From contig CAYLZN010000325.1 in assembly GCA_964387935.1 (NCBI GenBank), positions 1 to 6,540 of the forward strand: a DNA stretch of 6,540 nt, read 5' to 3'. The translations under genes and the position numbers were made by a program. The stretch comes from CAYLZN01 sp964387935. Lineage in GTDB: Bacteria; Acidobacteriota; Vicinamibacteria; Vicinamibacterales; JAFNAJ01. Of this stretch, positions 1 through 6,537 are shown piece after piece. The notes below the pieces were generated by a model. That model saw only the letters and a program-made list of their open reading frames with translations, was not told where the DNA came from and did not search any database. The number at the start of each line of letters is the position of its first letter. The first letter of the stretch is position 1.

Positions 1-1506
1 GCGGTCGCGCGGGCCGTGGCCGCGGAACGCGCGGCGGACGACGCCTGCGGGCACGCGGGCCGCGACGTGGCGGTGGCCCGGGCCGACGCCGGGCGGTGTG
101 CCAGCGCGCTGAGCGGCCTGCAGGGGGACCTGGAGACGAAGCGAGCCGAGCGTCAGGGCCTCGTGGCCAGTCTCAGCGCGTTGTGGGGTGCGGCTGCGCC
201 CGACACCCCGCGTTCGCCGGTCGGGCCGCTGCTCGCGACGTTCGAGGCCGAACTCGAGTCGCTGACGCGGGCCGCGGCGACGTATCGCGAACGGCAGGAG
301 GCGATGGCCCACGCCGAGCGGAACGAAGCGGCCGCCGCGCTGGCGCGCAGCCGGGCCGAGGCCCACGTGCGCGAGGCCGAACAACTCGACGTCCAGCAGC
401 AGCGGGAACAGACCCGCCTCGCGGAGGACGCGGCCACGATCCATGCGCGGATCGCGGCCGTCACGCCCGCCGCTGACCCTGCCGCCGCACGCGCCGACGC
501 CATCACCGCCATTGCGGCCTTCGAGCGTGACGTGGCGATGGCGCGAGAGCGCGTGGCGCAGGCCACCCGCGATCTGGCGGCCGCCGAGGCGCGCGTCGAA
601 TCGGTGGAGGCCGCGCACACGGCCGCGGAGCGCGACGTCCACGAGCAGCAGGCCGAGGTGGAGCGTGCGATCGCGGCGCGTGGGTTCGCCACCGTCGGCG
701 CCGCCGTGGCCGCGGCACGGGCCTCCGATCGGATGGAGGCCCTGGAGCGCGACACGCGGCAGTTCCGGGACCAGCAGGCCTCGACGGCGGCGCGCATGGC
801 GGAACTGCGGCAGCAGATCGAGGGTCGGGAGGTGGATGCCGCCACGCTCGACGCCGCGGAGCGTCACGCGGCCGATGCCGACGCGGCGCACCAGGCTGCG
901 GTGGCGGCGGAGTCGGCGCTGTCGGTCGAGGTCGAGGCGCTCCGCCGGGATGTGGACCGGGCCGCCCGTCTTCGTGCCGAGACGGAGACGCTACGGGCGC
1001 GACTCGGGGTCACCAGCGAAATGGCCCTGGACCTCCGGTCCGATGGATTCCAGGACTATCTGCTGGAGGAGGCCTTTGGCGGGCTCGTGTCCGGCGCGTC
1101 GTCGCGCCTGCAGCAGATGTCGCGTCGTTACACGATGGAGTGGCAGGACGGCGAGTTCCACGTCGTCGATCACGACAACGCGGGAGAACGGCGCCGGGCC
1201 GAGACCCTGAGCGGAGGCGAGACGTTCATGGCCTCGCTCTGCCTGGCGCTCCAGTTGAGCGACGAGGTCCTGCAGGCGGCGGGCGCGCTCCGCATGGACA
1301 GCCTGTTCATCGACGAAGGCTTCGGGACGCTCGACGTCCAGTCGCTCTCCGAAGTGGCCGACGCCCTGGAGACCCTGCGCCACGACGGGGCACGCGCGAT
1401 TGGCGTGATCAGCCATCGCCCGGAGTTGACCGAACGCCTGCCCGGCTGCATCCGCGTGGAGAAAGGCGTCGGCGAGTCGAGCTGGGTCGTCGAACGTGTC
1501 GGATGA
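1..1506 (+). CDS. sbcC: SbcC-type exonuclease subunit ATPase, 3' part (5' end outside the window)
   Basis: This is the C-terminal part of the SbcC/Rad50-like ATPase of the SbcCD complex. In known members it works with the SbcD nuclease to process DNA ends and hairpins during repair in the cytoplasm. The frame is open from base 1, so the GTG at 16 is not taken as the start; 501 residues are visible. Residues 1 to about 335 are Ala/Arg/Glu-rich with long heptad-like stretches, typical of the returning coiled-coil arm. Residues about 340-501 form the C-terminal ATPase lobe: FQDYLLEEAFGGL, the ABC signature LSGGE (403-407), Walker B LFIDEGFGTLD (435-445, with D438 and E439) and the H-loop ISHRPEL (H472). 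Walker A and the CxxC zinc hook are not in the visible part and should lie upstream, where sbcD would also be expected. The C-terminus looks intact. A generic SMC-like ATPase is the alternative, but the signature and Walker B context are those of SbcC. Confidence 0.93.
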   Translation, partial: AVARAVAAERAADDACGHAGRDVAVARADAGRCASALSGLQGDLETKRAERQGLVASLSALWGAAAPDTPRSPVGPLLATFEAELESLTRAAATYRERQEAMAHAERNEAAAALARSRAEAHVREAEQLDVQQQREQTRLAEDAATIHARIAAVTPAADPAAARADAITAIAAFERDVAMARERVAQATRDLAAAEARVESVEAAHTAAERDVHEQQAEVERAIAARGFATVGAAVAAARASDRMEALERDTRQFRDQQASTAARMAELRQQIEGREVDAATLDAAERHAADADAAHQAAVAAESALSVEVEALRRDVDRAARLRAETETLRARLGVTSEMALDLRSDGFQDYLLEEAFGGLVSGASSRLQQMSRRYTMEWQDGEFHVVDHDNAGERRRAETLSGGETFMASLCLALQLSDEVLQAAGALRMDSLFIDEGFGTLDVQSLSEVADALETLRHDGARAIGVISHRPELTERLPGCIRVEKGVGESSWVVERVG

Positions 1507-1536
1507 ACTGGCGCTCGAACCACTTGGAACTCGATC

Positions 1537-1559
1537 CTGGCTTTGCCAGCCCAGTTGGG
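1537..1559 (+). terminator. Possible weak terminator or hairpin pair after sbcC
   Basis: Thirty bases past the sbcC stop, CTGGC-TTT-GCCAG forms a perfect 5-bp stem (1537-1549). It is followed at once by CCC-AGTT-GGG (1550-1559). No T-run follows, so intrinsic termination is uncertain; the hairpins could equally be chance in GC-rich DNA. Confidence 0.22.
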
Positions 1560-1690
1560 TCAGAATCCGCTCCGAACAGCGGCCCGACACCGGCCTTGTC
1601 CGCGCTGTCGAAGGGGGATGGCGCGTCGCAGGGACCGGGAACCGGCGTGATGGTACCTTTCAGCGGGTCCCAACTCGGCCTCTCGTCAAC

Positions 1691-1696
1691 AGGAGG
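1691..1696 (+). promoter_or_regulatory. Shine-Dalgarno site that sets the start of the PLA2-like gene
   Basis: AGGAGG is a full match to the anti-Shine-Dalgarno core and sits 6 bases before the ATG at 1703. It is the best ribosome site in the window. It decides against the in-frame upstream GTG codons at 1496 and 1700. Confidence 0.85.
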
Positions 1697-1702
1697 CAGG
1701 TG

Positions 1703-3070
1703 ATGATTCATCGAAGGGTCAGTCTGACTGGGTGGTTGCCAGGGGTTGCGCTGGCGCTCAGCGTCTCCTCGGGAGCCACGGCGCAGAACTTGGACATGGG
1801 CCGGCGATTCCACGAACTCGACAGGGAAGTGCTGCGGCTCACGATGTGGTTCACTGAGGGGCACTCAGTGAGTGAGAGGGCCCCCGACGGGCGAATCACC
1901 GCACGCATGTTCGACGAGGGAGGACACCTCGTCGCCGAATTGGCGACCGGCCTAGAGCCCGGTCGGCTCGACGTGGATACGCGTGCTGATGGCCGCGTGG
2001 AGCACGTAGCAGTGCCCGACAGGCGAATGCTCGCCACCGACTGGCACAACATTCAGATTCACCGCCTCTGGCGCGACCGCCGAACCGAAGACGCCATTGG
2101 CGTGACCAGCCCGGTCGTCTGGGATGGTGGTTCCCTACGGCTTCAGGGCCAGGCTCAGCGCGGGCTGACTGCGGATGGACGCTCAATGGGAGACCCTGAT
2201 GAGGTTGTGTCGGTTCAATCAGAGTTCGCCGATTACGTGGCAACGGCCATGCGAGACCCAATTCCCGGTCGGCCGAAGCCAGGAACGGCGTATTCCACGT
2301 TCACCGCGCGACTCCGCGACCGCCGTGGGCAAGAACTGGGCTTCGTTCGCTACTTCTCCCGCCAGCGGGTCGTCACATGGTCGTTCGTGAGCGGGGATCG
2401 CGGCGTCGTCCAAGAGACTCGCCTACCCGGCGGTTTCAGGTTCACCCCGAACATGGCTTGGGCGAATCTCCAGGGGCTGGCCCTCCATCGCGATCGCCCC
2501 CTAGCCCACCCAGGACCGCCGTTGGCAGTTGTTGCCAGGGCGGGGGGTCTGCTGGGCACGCGTACGCTGGCCTTCATGCCGACCTTCGCCAGGCCACGTG
2601 CGGCGGCGGAGCAACCGGGCGCTGCCGGATTGTCCTTTCGCCCGGCAGCCGAGCGGTCGCCGTTCGCACCGGCGGGACTTCACGGTCGCCGGTACTCCGA
2701 CAACTCCGCCGAGATGAACGTGGCTTCCAGCGGAGTGGCGTCGCAGCCAACCTGCGACGGTCAGTCGGACGGCTGCACCGGCCTGCATTGGCTGGACGGG
2801 TCCATCTTCAGGGCGTGTTGCGACGCGCACGACATCTGCTTCGAATACGATCCGGAGAACGGAGGCTGCTGTACCAAGTGGTCATGGATTGCCTTCTGGG
2901 ACAACTGGCACTGCACGGCATGCAACGCTGCGGTCGTCGCGTGCTTCATCACGGGCGGGGGTGGTGGGGGCTCCGGCGGCGGTGGCGGCGGTGGGGATCC
3001 CGAGGCATGCGTCCGGCACACAGGCGAGTGGTGTCCGCCCGAGTGCATGTCGTGCACGGAGGCACCGTGA
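1703..3070 (+). CDS. Secreted protein with C-terminal phospholipase A2-like cysteine-rich domain
   Basis: This predicted exported protein has 455 residues. The ATG at 1703 is chosen because AGGAGG lies 6 bases upstream and a signal peptide follows at once: MIHRR, a hydrophobic stretch (about 11-23) and an ATA|QN cleavage site near residue 27. Residues 28 to about 345 match no family I recognise; they look soluble and beta-rich, with Arg- and Trp-containing stretches. Residues 351-415 form a cysteine-rich module with the phospholipase A2 histidine signature CCDAHDIC (372-379; H376, D377). Further on, CNAAVVACF (407-415) lines up with the PLA2 segment C-D-x5-C-F, but N408 stands where the catalytic Asp is expected. 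The calcium loop is not canonical; DGCTG (357-360 region) is the nearest candidate. A polyglycine tract (418-431) and a last cysteine cluster (C436, C444, C448, C451) follow. Known PLA2 enzymes cleave the sn-2 ester of phospholipids with calcium; activity here is unproven. The stop overlaps the start of the next gene. Confidence 0.85.
   Translation: MIHRRVSLTGWLPGVALALSVSSGATAQNLDMGRRFHELDREVLRLTMWFTEGHSVSERAPDGRITARMFDEGGHLVAELATGLEPGRLDVDTRADGRVEHVAVPDRRMLATDWHNIQIHRLWRDRRTEDAIGVTSPVVWDGGSLRLQGQAQRGLTADGRSMGDPDEVVSVQSEFADYVATAMRDPIPGRPKPGTAYSTFTARLRDRRGQELGFVRYFSRQRVVTWSFVSGDRGVVQETRLPGGFRFTPNMAWANLQGLALHRDRPLAHPGPPLAVVARAGGLLGTRTLAFMPTFARPRAAAEQPGAAGLSFRPAAERSPFAPAGLHGRRYSDNSAEMNVASSGVASQPTCDGQSDGCTGLHWLDGSIFRACCDAHDICFEYDPENGGCCTKWSWIAFWDNWHCTACNAAVVACFITGGGGGGSGGGGGGGDPEACVRHTGEWCPPECMSCTEAP
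2954..2995 (+). repeat. GGN-codon tract encoding a polyglycine linker
   Basis: Fourteen codons encode six Gly, one Ser and seven Gly (residues 418-431 of the PLA2-like protein). The tract joins the PLA2-like module to the short C-terminal cysteine cluster and reads as a flexible linker. Such GGN runs can vary in length by slippage between strains. Confidence 0.85.
3058..3062 (+). promoter_or_regulatory. Ribosome binding site inside the end of the PLA2-like gene
   Basis: GGAGG lies 4 bases before the GTG at 3067, within the last codons of the upstream gene. It supports the GTG as a coupled start, in preference to the in-frame ATG at 3007. Confidence 0.55.
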
Positions 3071-4170
3071 CGTTCAGCGGGGCCTGGCCGGGCGCGCCGA
3101 CGCTCCTGGCCTGCGTCGGCCTGCTCGGCCTGTCCCACTTGGCGGGAGGGCGAGGCCAGACTGCGCCTGGCCCGAGCGGGACCGAGATGCTGTCGTCTCC
3201 AGGCATCAAAGTGGGGACGCTCGCGTTGACCAAACGGGTGTTCGTGCGGGCCACGGTCAAAGGCAAGCCGGTCTCGGTGGCGGGAGTCGCTCTGGACGGA
3301 AGCGGTCGCACGCTGGTCTGGACCGCCTACGACGCGCGGTGGTACGACCGCCACGGCACGGTCGAACGATCGGTGCCCTTCGCCCGTGAACTGATGGGCG
3401 CGCGCGCGGCGTCCTTGACGAACGGTGATGCGCCTGGTTTTGTCGGGCTGAAGCCGCCTCCCGGCCGCGCCGAGGCGGTGGTGCTGGGGCCGGACGGACG
3501 CGTGACGGCGACGATGAAGGCCTGGCTGTCCTTCGACATCGGCGACCTGGCCGGCGACGCGGACCCGGAGATCCTGCTGGCGTTCACTGACGGTGTGGCA
3601 GTGCACGATCGCACCGGCCGCCGCCTCACCTTCATCAGCGCGCCGTCCTATCTGGATCATGCCCGAGTCGTGCCGCCGGCAGACGGAGGGAAGGCACGGA
3701 TCGCCCTGCACATGTATCGACCACGAGAGCGCAGCGTGCGGATTGAGGTGCGCGATGCCGCCGGGGCCGTGCTGAACGCGTGGAACCAATCACCAGACGC
3801 CGGCCGCAGGTTGTGGGTGTTTGGCTGGGCGAATCAGCCGCCGGGGTTGTGGACTGCGCGGGACGGGGCGCTCGTCATGACGTCGGTCGACGGGACCGAG
3901 CGGGAGCGCCATGTCGTCCCCGGCGCCGACCGCCTTCGCTATGTCCACGCCGGCGAGATGGCGGGCGCGCGGAAGGTCTTCGTGGCATCCGGTGGAGGCT
4001 ACGTGTGTGCGAGTCTCCTTGCGGTCGTTGGCCCCGACGGGGACCTGCAGTACCTCGAGACGTTCAGGGCGCGGTCGCATGCGCTCGCGACCCACGGACC
4101 AGGAGGACGGCGCTTCCTGGTGGCGACGGGAAGCGAGGTCTGGGAGTACGCGAGCAGCGGCGCGAACTGA
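3067..4170 (+). CDS. Exported FG-GAP/propeller-like repeat protein
   Basis: This predicted exported protein of 367 residues has no firm family assignment. The GTG at 3067 overlaps the upstream stop (GTGA) and has GGAGG 4 bases before it. The N-terminus has a hydrophobic core (about 12-25, PTLLACVGLLGLSHLA) and a possible cleavage site near residue 33 (QTA|PG). The n-region lacks Lys or Arg, so the signal peptide is not ideal; the ATG at 3007 would add an Arg-rich extension and is the alternative start. The mature part consists of short beta-rich units. FDIGDLAGDADPEILLAF (156-173) resembles an FG-GAP/VCBS unit with Asp-rich calcium-loop character. GPDGRV and GPDGDL turns recur, and the C-terminal segment ends in RFLVATGSEVWEYAS. 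I infer a beta-propeller-like fold. Coupling to the secreted PLA2-like gene suggests joint export and perhaps joint action. No enzyme motif is visible, so a binding or surface role is only a guess. Confidence 0.8.
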   Translation: MTFSGAWPGAPTLLACVGLLGLSHLAGGRGQTAPGPSGTEMLSSPGIKVGTLALTKRVFVRATVKGKPVSVAGVALDGSGRTLVWTAYDARWYDRHGTVERSVPFARELMGARAASLTNGDAPGFVGLKPPPGRAEAVVLGPDGRVTATMKAWLSFDIGDLAGDADPEILLAFTDGVAVHDRTGRRLTFISAPSYLDHARVVPPADGGKARIALHMYRPRERSVRIEVRDAAGAVLNAWNQSPDAGRRLWVFGWANQPPGLWTARDGALVMTSVDGTERERHVVPGADRLRYVHAGEMAGARKVFVASGGGYVCASLLAVVGPDGDLQYLETFRARSHALATHGPGGRRFLVATGSEVWEYASSGAN

Positions 4171-4186
4171 CGCGCCGGTCAGACCC

Positions 4187-4216
4187 TTGCCCTTTGCAGC
4201 CGGGCGGCGCTAGGAT
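4187..4216 (+). promoter_or_regulatory. Possible sigma-70-type promoter for the YbjQ-like gene
   Basis: TTGCCC (4187-4192) and TAGGAT (4211-4216) each match 4 of 6 bases of the -35 and -10 consensus and are 18 bases apart. Transcription would begin near 4223, almost at the ATG at 4227, giving a leaderless or nearly leaderless message. This agrees with the absence of a good Shine-Dalgarno site before that gene. Confidence 0.45.
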
Positions 4217-4226
4217 GCCGCTCGTC

Positions 4227-4685
4227 ATGCGATGCCACAAGTGCGGCAAGGAGCTCCCCTCTTCCTACTACGTCAAGCCCGGGGGCGTGTGCGCCGAGTG
4301 TGACTCGCGCCTCACGCCCGAGGAACGCCAGCACCTGTCCCGGCCCTCCGGCCTGCGGCGCCTGACCAGCACGACCTTCGACCTGCCCGGACACCGTGTG
4401 GTCGAGGCCTTCGGGGTCGTGCGTGGCATCACCGTGCGCTCCCGGTCGATCTTCGGGACCATCGGGGGCGCGCTGCAGACCGTCGTCGGCGGCAACATCT
4501 CCCTCTTCACCGACCTCTGCGAGCAGACGCGCAACGAAGCGTTCGAGATGATGCTGCAGCATGCCGCCGAGATGGGCGCCAATGCCGTGCTCGGTGTGCG
4601 GTACGACGCCACCGAGGTGATGGATGGCGCGACCGAAGTGCTCTGCTACGGCACCGCCGTCGTGGTCGAGCCCGTCAAGGCATAG
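4227..4685 (+). CDS. YbjQ/UPF0145 family protein with N-terminal zinc ribbon
   Basis: This small cytoplasmic protein of 152 residues has two parts. The N-terminus is a CxxC...CxxC zinc ribbon (C3, C6, C22, C25). Residues about 52-150 are a YbjQ-type domain (UPF0145, annotated as putative heavy-metal-binding), recognised by the run from DLPGHRVVEAFGVVRGITV through the SRSIFGTIGG region, the helix TRNEAFEMMLQHAAEMGANAV and the strand VLGVRYDATEV. E. coli YbjQ is about 107 residues and lacks the ribbon, so this is an extended form. The biochemical role of the family is unsettled. The ATG at 4227 is preferred because it puts the first Cys at residue 3, as is usual for such ribbons, and because a possible -10 box overlaps the other in-frame ATG at 4215, which would add four residues (MPLV). 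A TerC gene follows 55 bases downstream, which fits a loose metal-related theme, but co-transcription is not shown. Confidence 0.88.
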   Translation: MRCHKCGKELPSSYYVKPGGVCAECDSRLTPEERQHLSRPSGLRRLTSTTFDLPGHRVVEAFGVVRGITVRSRSIFGTIGGALQTVVGGNISLFTDLCEQTRNEAFEMMLQHAAEMGANAVLGVRYDATEVMDGATEVLCYGTAVVVEPVKA

Positions 4686-4730
4686 CGCCCCCGGCTGCCG
4701 CTGCTCCTGGACCGCTCCCCGAGACTTCGA

Positions 4731-4734
4731 GAGG
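4731..4734 (+). promoter_or_regulatory. Ribosome binding site deciding the terC-like start
   Basis: GAGG (within cGAGAGG) lies 6 bases before the GTG at 4741. It supports that start rather than the longer in-frame opening at 4624 inside the upstream gene. Confidence 0.5.
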
Positions 4735-4740
4735 CCCCTC

Positions 4741-5556
4741 GTGTTCGCAACGCTTCTTCCAGACCTGCCCTGGTTCGTCGCCGAGACGCTCCCCGGCGTT
4801 GCGCCGGAGGGTGCGCTGTTCTCGATCACCAGCCTCGTGTCGCTCGCGACGCTGGCGTCCCTCGAGATCGTGCTCGGCATCGACAACGTCATCTTCATCG
4901 CCATCCTGTCGGGGCGTCTGCCGGCCGCGCAGCAGCCCACGGCGCGCCGACTGGGGATCGGCGCGGCCGTGATCACGCGCATCCTGCTACTGCTCAGCAT
5001 CAGCTGGGTCATGAAGCTGACGCGGCCGCTCTTTTCGGTTGCCGGCCTGGCGGTGAGCGGCAAGCAGCTGATCCTCATCGCGGGCGGGCTGTTCCTGATC
5101 GCGAAGAGCACCTACGAAATCCACGACAAGCTGGAGGGCGAGGAACACGCGGCCGTGGGCTCGGGAGCGGCGGCGCTCGGCATGGTGGTCTTCCAGATCA
5201 TGATGGTCGACATGGTCTTCTCGCTCGACTCGGTCATCACCGCGGTCGGCATGACCTCCCACGTCCCGATCATGATCGTCGCCGTGCTGCTCGCAGCCAC
5301 CGTCATGCTGATCTTCTCTGGCCCGATCAGCGATTTCGTCCATCGGCACCCGACGATGAAGGTGCTCGCGCTGGCCTTCCTGATCCTGATTGGCGTGATG
5401 CTGATGGCCGAAGGCCTCGGCCAGCACATCAACAAGGGCTACATCTACTTCGCGATGGCGTTCTCGCTCCTCGTGGAGCTGCTGAACATGCGGCTGCGCG
5501 CGAGAAAGGCGCCGGTGGAGCTGCGGCACTCGAAGCTGCCGGCCGCGACAGCGTGA
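4741..5556 (+). CDS. TerC family integral membrane protein, putative metal ion exporter
   Basis: This inner-membrane protein of 271 residues belongs to the TerC family (relatives include E. coli YgdQ and Alx and Bacillus YkoY). Some members export manganese or load metal into exported enzymes; others were named from tellurite resistance. The substrate here is unknown. Seven hydrophobic helices can be seen at about 32-55, 72-92, 108-122, 145-170, 176-193, 207-224 and 233-250. Family signatures are LEIVLGIDNVIFIAILSGRLP (D48 in the first helix) and MMVDMVFSLDSVITAVGM (D157 and D163 in the fourth), acidic residues within the membrane that suit metal coordination. The GTG at 4741 is chosen for the GAGG site 6 bases upstream; the frame is open further back, but that stretch overlaps the YbjQ-like gene and encodes nothing TerC-like. 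I see no yybP-ykoY manganese riboswitch; the 55-base gap is too short for one. No fused CBS or CorC domain follows, so this is the short form. Confidence 0.93.
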   Translation: MFATLLPDLPWFVAETLPGVAPEGALFSITSLVSLATLASLEIVLGIDNVIFIAILSGRLPAAQQPTARRLGIGAAVITRILLLLSISWVMKLTRPLFSVAGLAVSGKQLILIAGGLFLIAKSTYEIHDKLEGEEHAAVGSGAAALGMVVFQIMMVDMVFSLDSVITAVGMTSHVPIMIVAVLLAATVMLIFSGPISDFVHRHPTMKVLALAFLILIGVMLMAEGLGQHINKGYIYFAMAFSLLVELLNMRLRARKAPVELRHSKLPAATA

Positions 5557-5577
5557 GACGGATACCCCGCGACGGGT

Positions 5578-6537
5578 TCAGGGAGTCGGACGCCGGTCGA
5601 AGAGCATCACGCCGAACGTGCCGTCCGTCGATGAGTAGCTGAGCGCCAACTGGCCGCCCATGAACCCGAGTTTTCGGACTGCCCCCAGCTGTGTCGTGAA
5701 CCTCCGCTCGACGGACATGTTCGCGTCGGGGCACGCCTTCCGGGTCCTGCCGACTCGGGCGACCTGGAGGTCGCCGGGCATCGCACCGGACTTCACCGAC
5801 GCGACGTCGTAGTGGTTGCAGCCCGTGCTGCCCGCAAGGCGCGTCCCATCGAGCTTCAGCGTCACCTCCGGGGCGGCGGGTGCCGCCTCGTCGCAGGCCC
5901 AGGACCGCAGGACCCACTCTCCCGTCCCAAGCGCGTCGATGCCGAGTCTGCCCGTCGCCGTGGGCGTGCCCTCCGCGAGTCGGTCGGCTCGAAGATCCCA
6001 GGTCCGGGTGACGAGATCACCCGGACAGCACGCGGCGTCCTTCTCGCCGGCCTGGACGAGGTCGAGGACGATGCGGCGGCCGTCGAGGCGGGCGTCGCGG
6101 ACCTGGACGCGATCGCCGATGGCGGCCGTGGCGGTGCTCTCGACCTGCCGGGGGCCAGTGCGCCTCAGCACAGTCACGTAGGTCGTCTCGCCGGTGCCGC
6201 CGCTGGCGCCGGCCACGAGTGCGACGGCTTCCTCGCGGCCGTCGCCATCCAGGTCTGCTGCCAGGCGGATGTTTCGGACGAGGGTGACGCTCGGCCTGGA
6301 GGCCCCACCCTCGACGTACGGCTTGCCTTCCCACGTGCCGTTCGCGAGCGTCACCGGCCCGCCCGCTTCCTCGATACCCCTGATGGACGCGTGTCCGATC
6401 TCCTCGAGCGAGGGGGCGGAAGGACCGACGGCTGCCTGTGGGGCTGCCGCGCACAGGCCATTCAGGAAGAATGCCGCCAGCGAGGTGTGGAGCAGGACAG
6501 AGGTCAGGCGAACGGCATCAGTCACGAGGTGCCCCAC
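5578..6537 (-). CDS. Exported META-domain (HslJ-like) protein with DxDxDG segment
   Basis: Up to 319 residues are read from the GTG at 6537; the frame stays open to the window edge, so an earlier start is possible. A GTG at 6525 (315 residues) is another candidate. The N-terminus is a probable signal peptide (R10, hydrophobic 12-30, AAA|PQ region near 32). Residues about 60-190 form a beta-rich region with ADLDGDGREEAVALVAG (94-110), a DxDxDG loop like those of FG-GAP or dockerin-type calcium sites, and a CCPGD motif (170-174) before TRTWDLRADRL. Residues about 206-316 are a META domain (DUF306, as in HslJ): WVLRSW, the hallmark GSTGCNHYD (236-244), RTRKACP (264-270) and the closing GVMLFDRR. 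META proteins are usually envelope proteins linked to motility, secretion or drug stress, without a known reaction. It converges with the terC-like gene, with 21 bases between stops. Confidence 0.85.
   Translation of the reverse strand: MGHLVTDAVRLTSVLLHTSLAAFFLNGLCAAAPQAAVGPSAPSLEEIGHASIRGIEEAGGPVTLANGTWEGKPYVEGGASRPSVTLVRNIRLAADLDGDGREEAVALVAGASGGTGETTYVTVLRRTGPRQVESTATAAIGDRVQVRDARLDGRRIVLDLVQAGEKDAACCPGDLVTRTWDLRADRLAEGTPTATGRLGIDALGTGEWVLRSWACDEAAPAAPEVTLKLDGTRLAGSTGCNHYDVASVKSGAMPGDLQVARVGRTRKACPDANMSVERRFTTQLGAVRKLGFMGGQLALSYSSTDGTFGVMLFDRRPTP

Larger units (their letters stand above)
1507..1702. other. Intergenic gap between sbcC and the PLA2-like gene
   Basis: This 196-base stretch has no credible gene. 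It holds a pair of adjacent short hairpins just after the sbcC stop (1537-1559), a 6-base inverted repeat GGGACC/GGTCCC (1631-1636 and 1666-1671), and a 7-base complementarity between AGTTGGG (1553-1559) and CCCAACT (1669-1675). A Shine-Dalgarno sequence closes the gap. I could not identify a convincing -35/-10 pair, although a promoter for the downstream gene is likely to lie here. The downstream frame is open back to a GTG at 1496, but the strong ribosome site and signal peptide at 1703 make this segment non-coding. Confidence 0.6.

Noticed and set aside
153..845. Minus-strand open frame within sbcC (230 codons)
   Set aside because: It is an Ala/Ser/Arg-rich antisense shadow of the coiled-coil region, with no motif or ribosome site.
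1496..1702. In-frame 5' extension of the PLA2-like gene from the GTG at 1496
   Set aside because: It would bury the signal peptide about 70 residues inside the protein; AGGAGG and the ATG at 1703 are far better.
2377..3066. In-frame 5' extension of the propeller-like gene through the PLA2-like gene
   Set aside because: The extension translates to Arg/Gly-rich sequence in another frame of a gene with clear PLA2 motifs. The GTG at 3067 has a ribosome site and a hydrophobic leader.
2761..3789. Long minus-strand open frame (342 codons) opposite the PLA2-like and propeller-like genes
   Set aside because: It encodes a Pro/His/Arg-rich product with no recognisable domain, spans two well-supported genes, and is the kind of shadow frame that high GC content produces.
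3780..4214. In-frame upstream extension of the YbjQ-like gene through the propeller-like gene
   Set aside because: The product is Arg-rich and low in complexity, while the other frame carries the FG-GAP-like protein. The zinc ribbon begins right after the ATG at 4227.
4624..4740. In-frame 5' extension of the terC-like gene
   Set aside because: It overlaps the YbjQ-like coding end, gives a Ser/Pro-rich non-membrane leader, and a better start with a ribosome site is at 4741.
5564..5577. CCCG-CGA-CGGG hairpin between the convergent stops as a bidirectional terminator
   Set aside because: The stem is only 4 bp and has no T-run on either strand, too weak to call.
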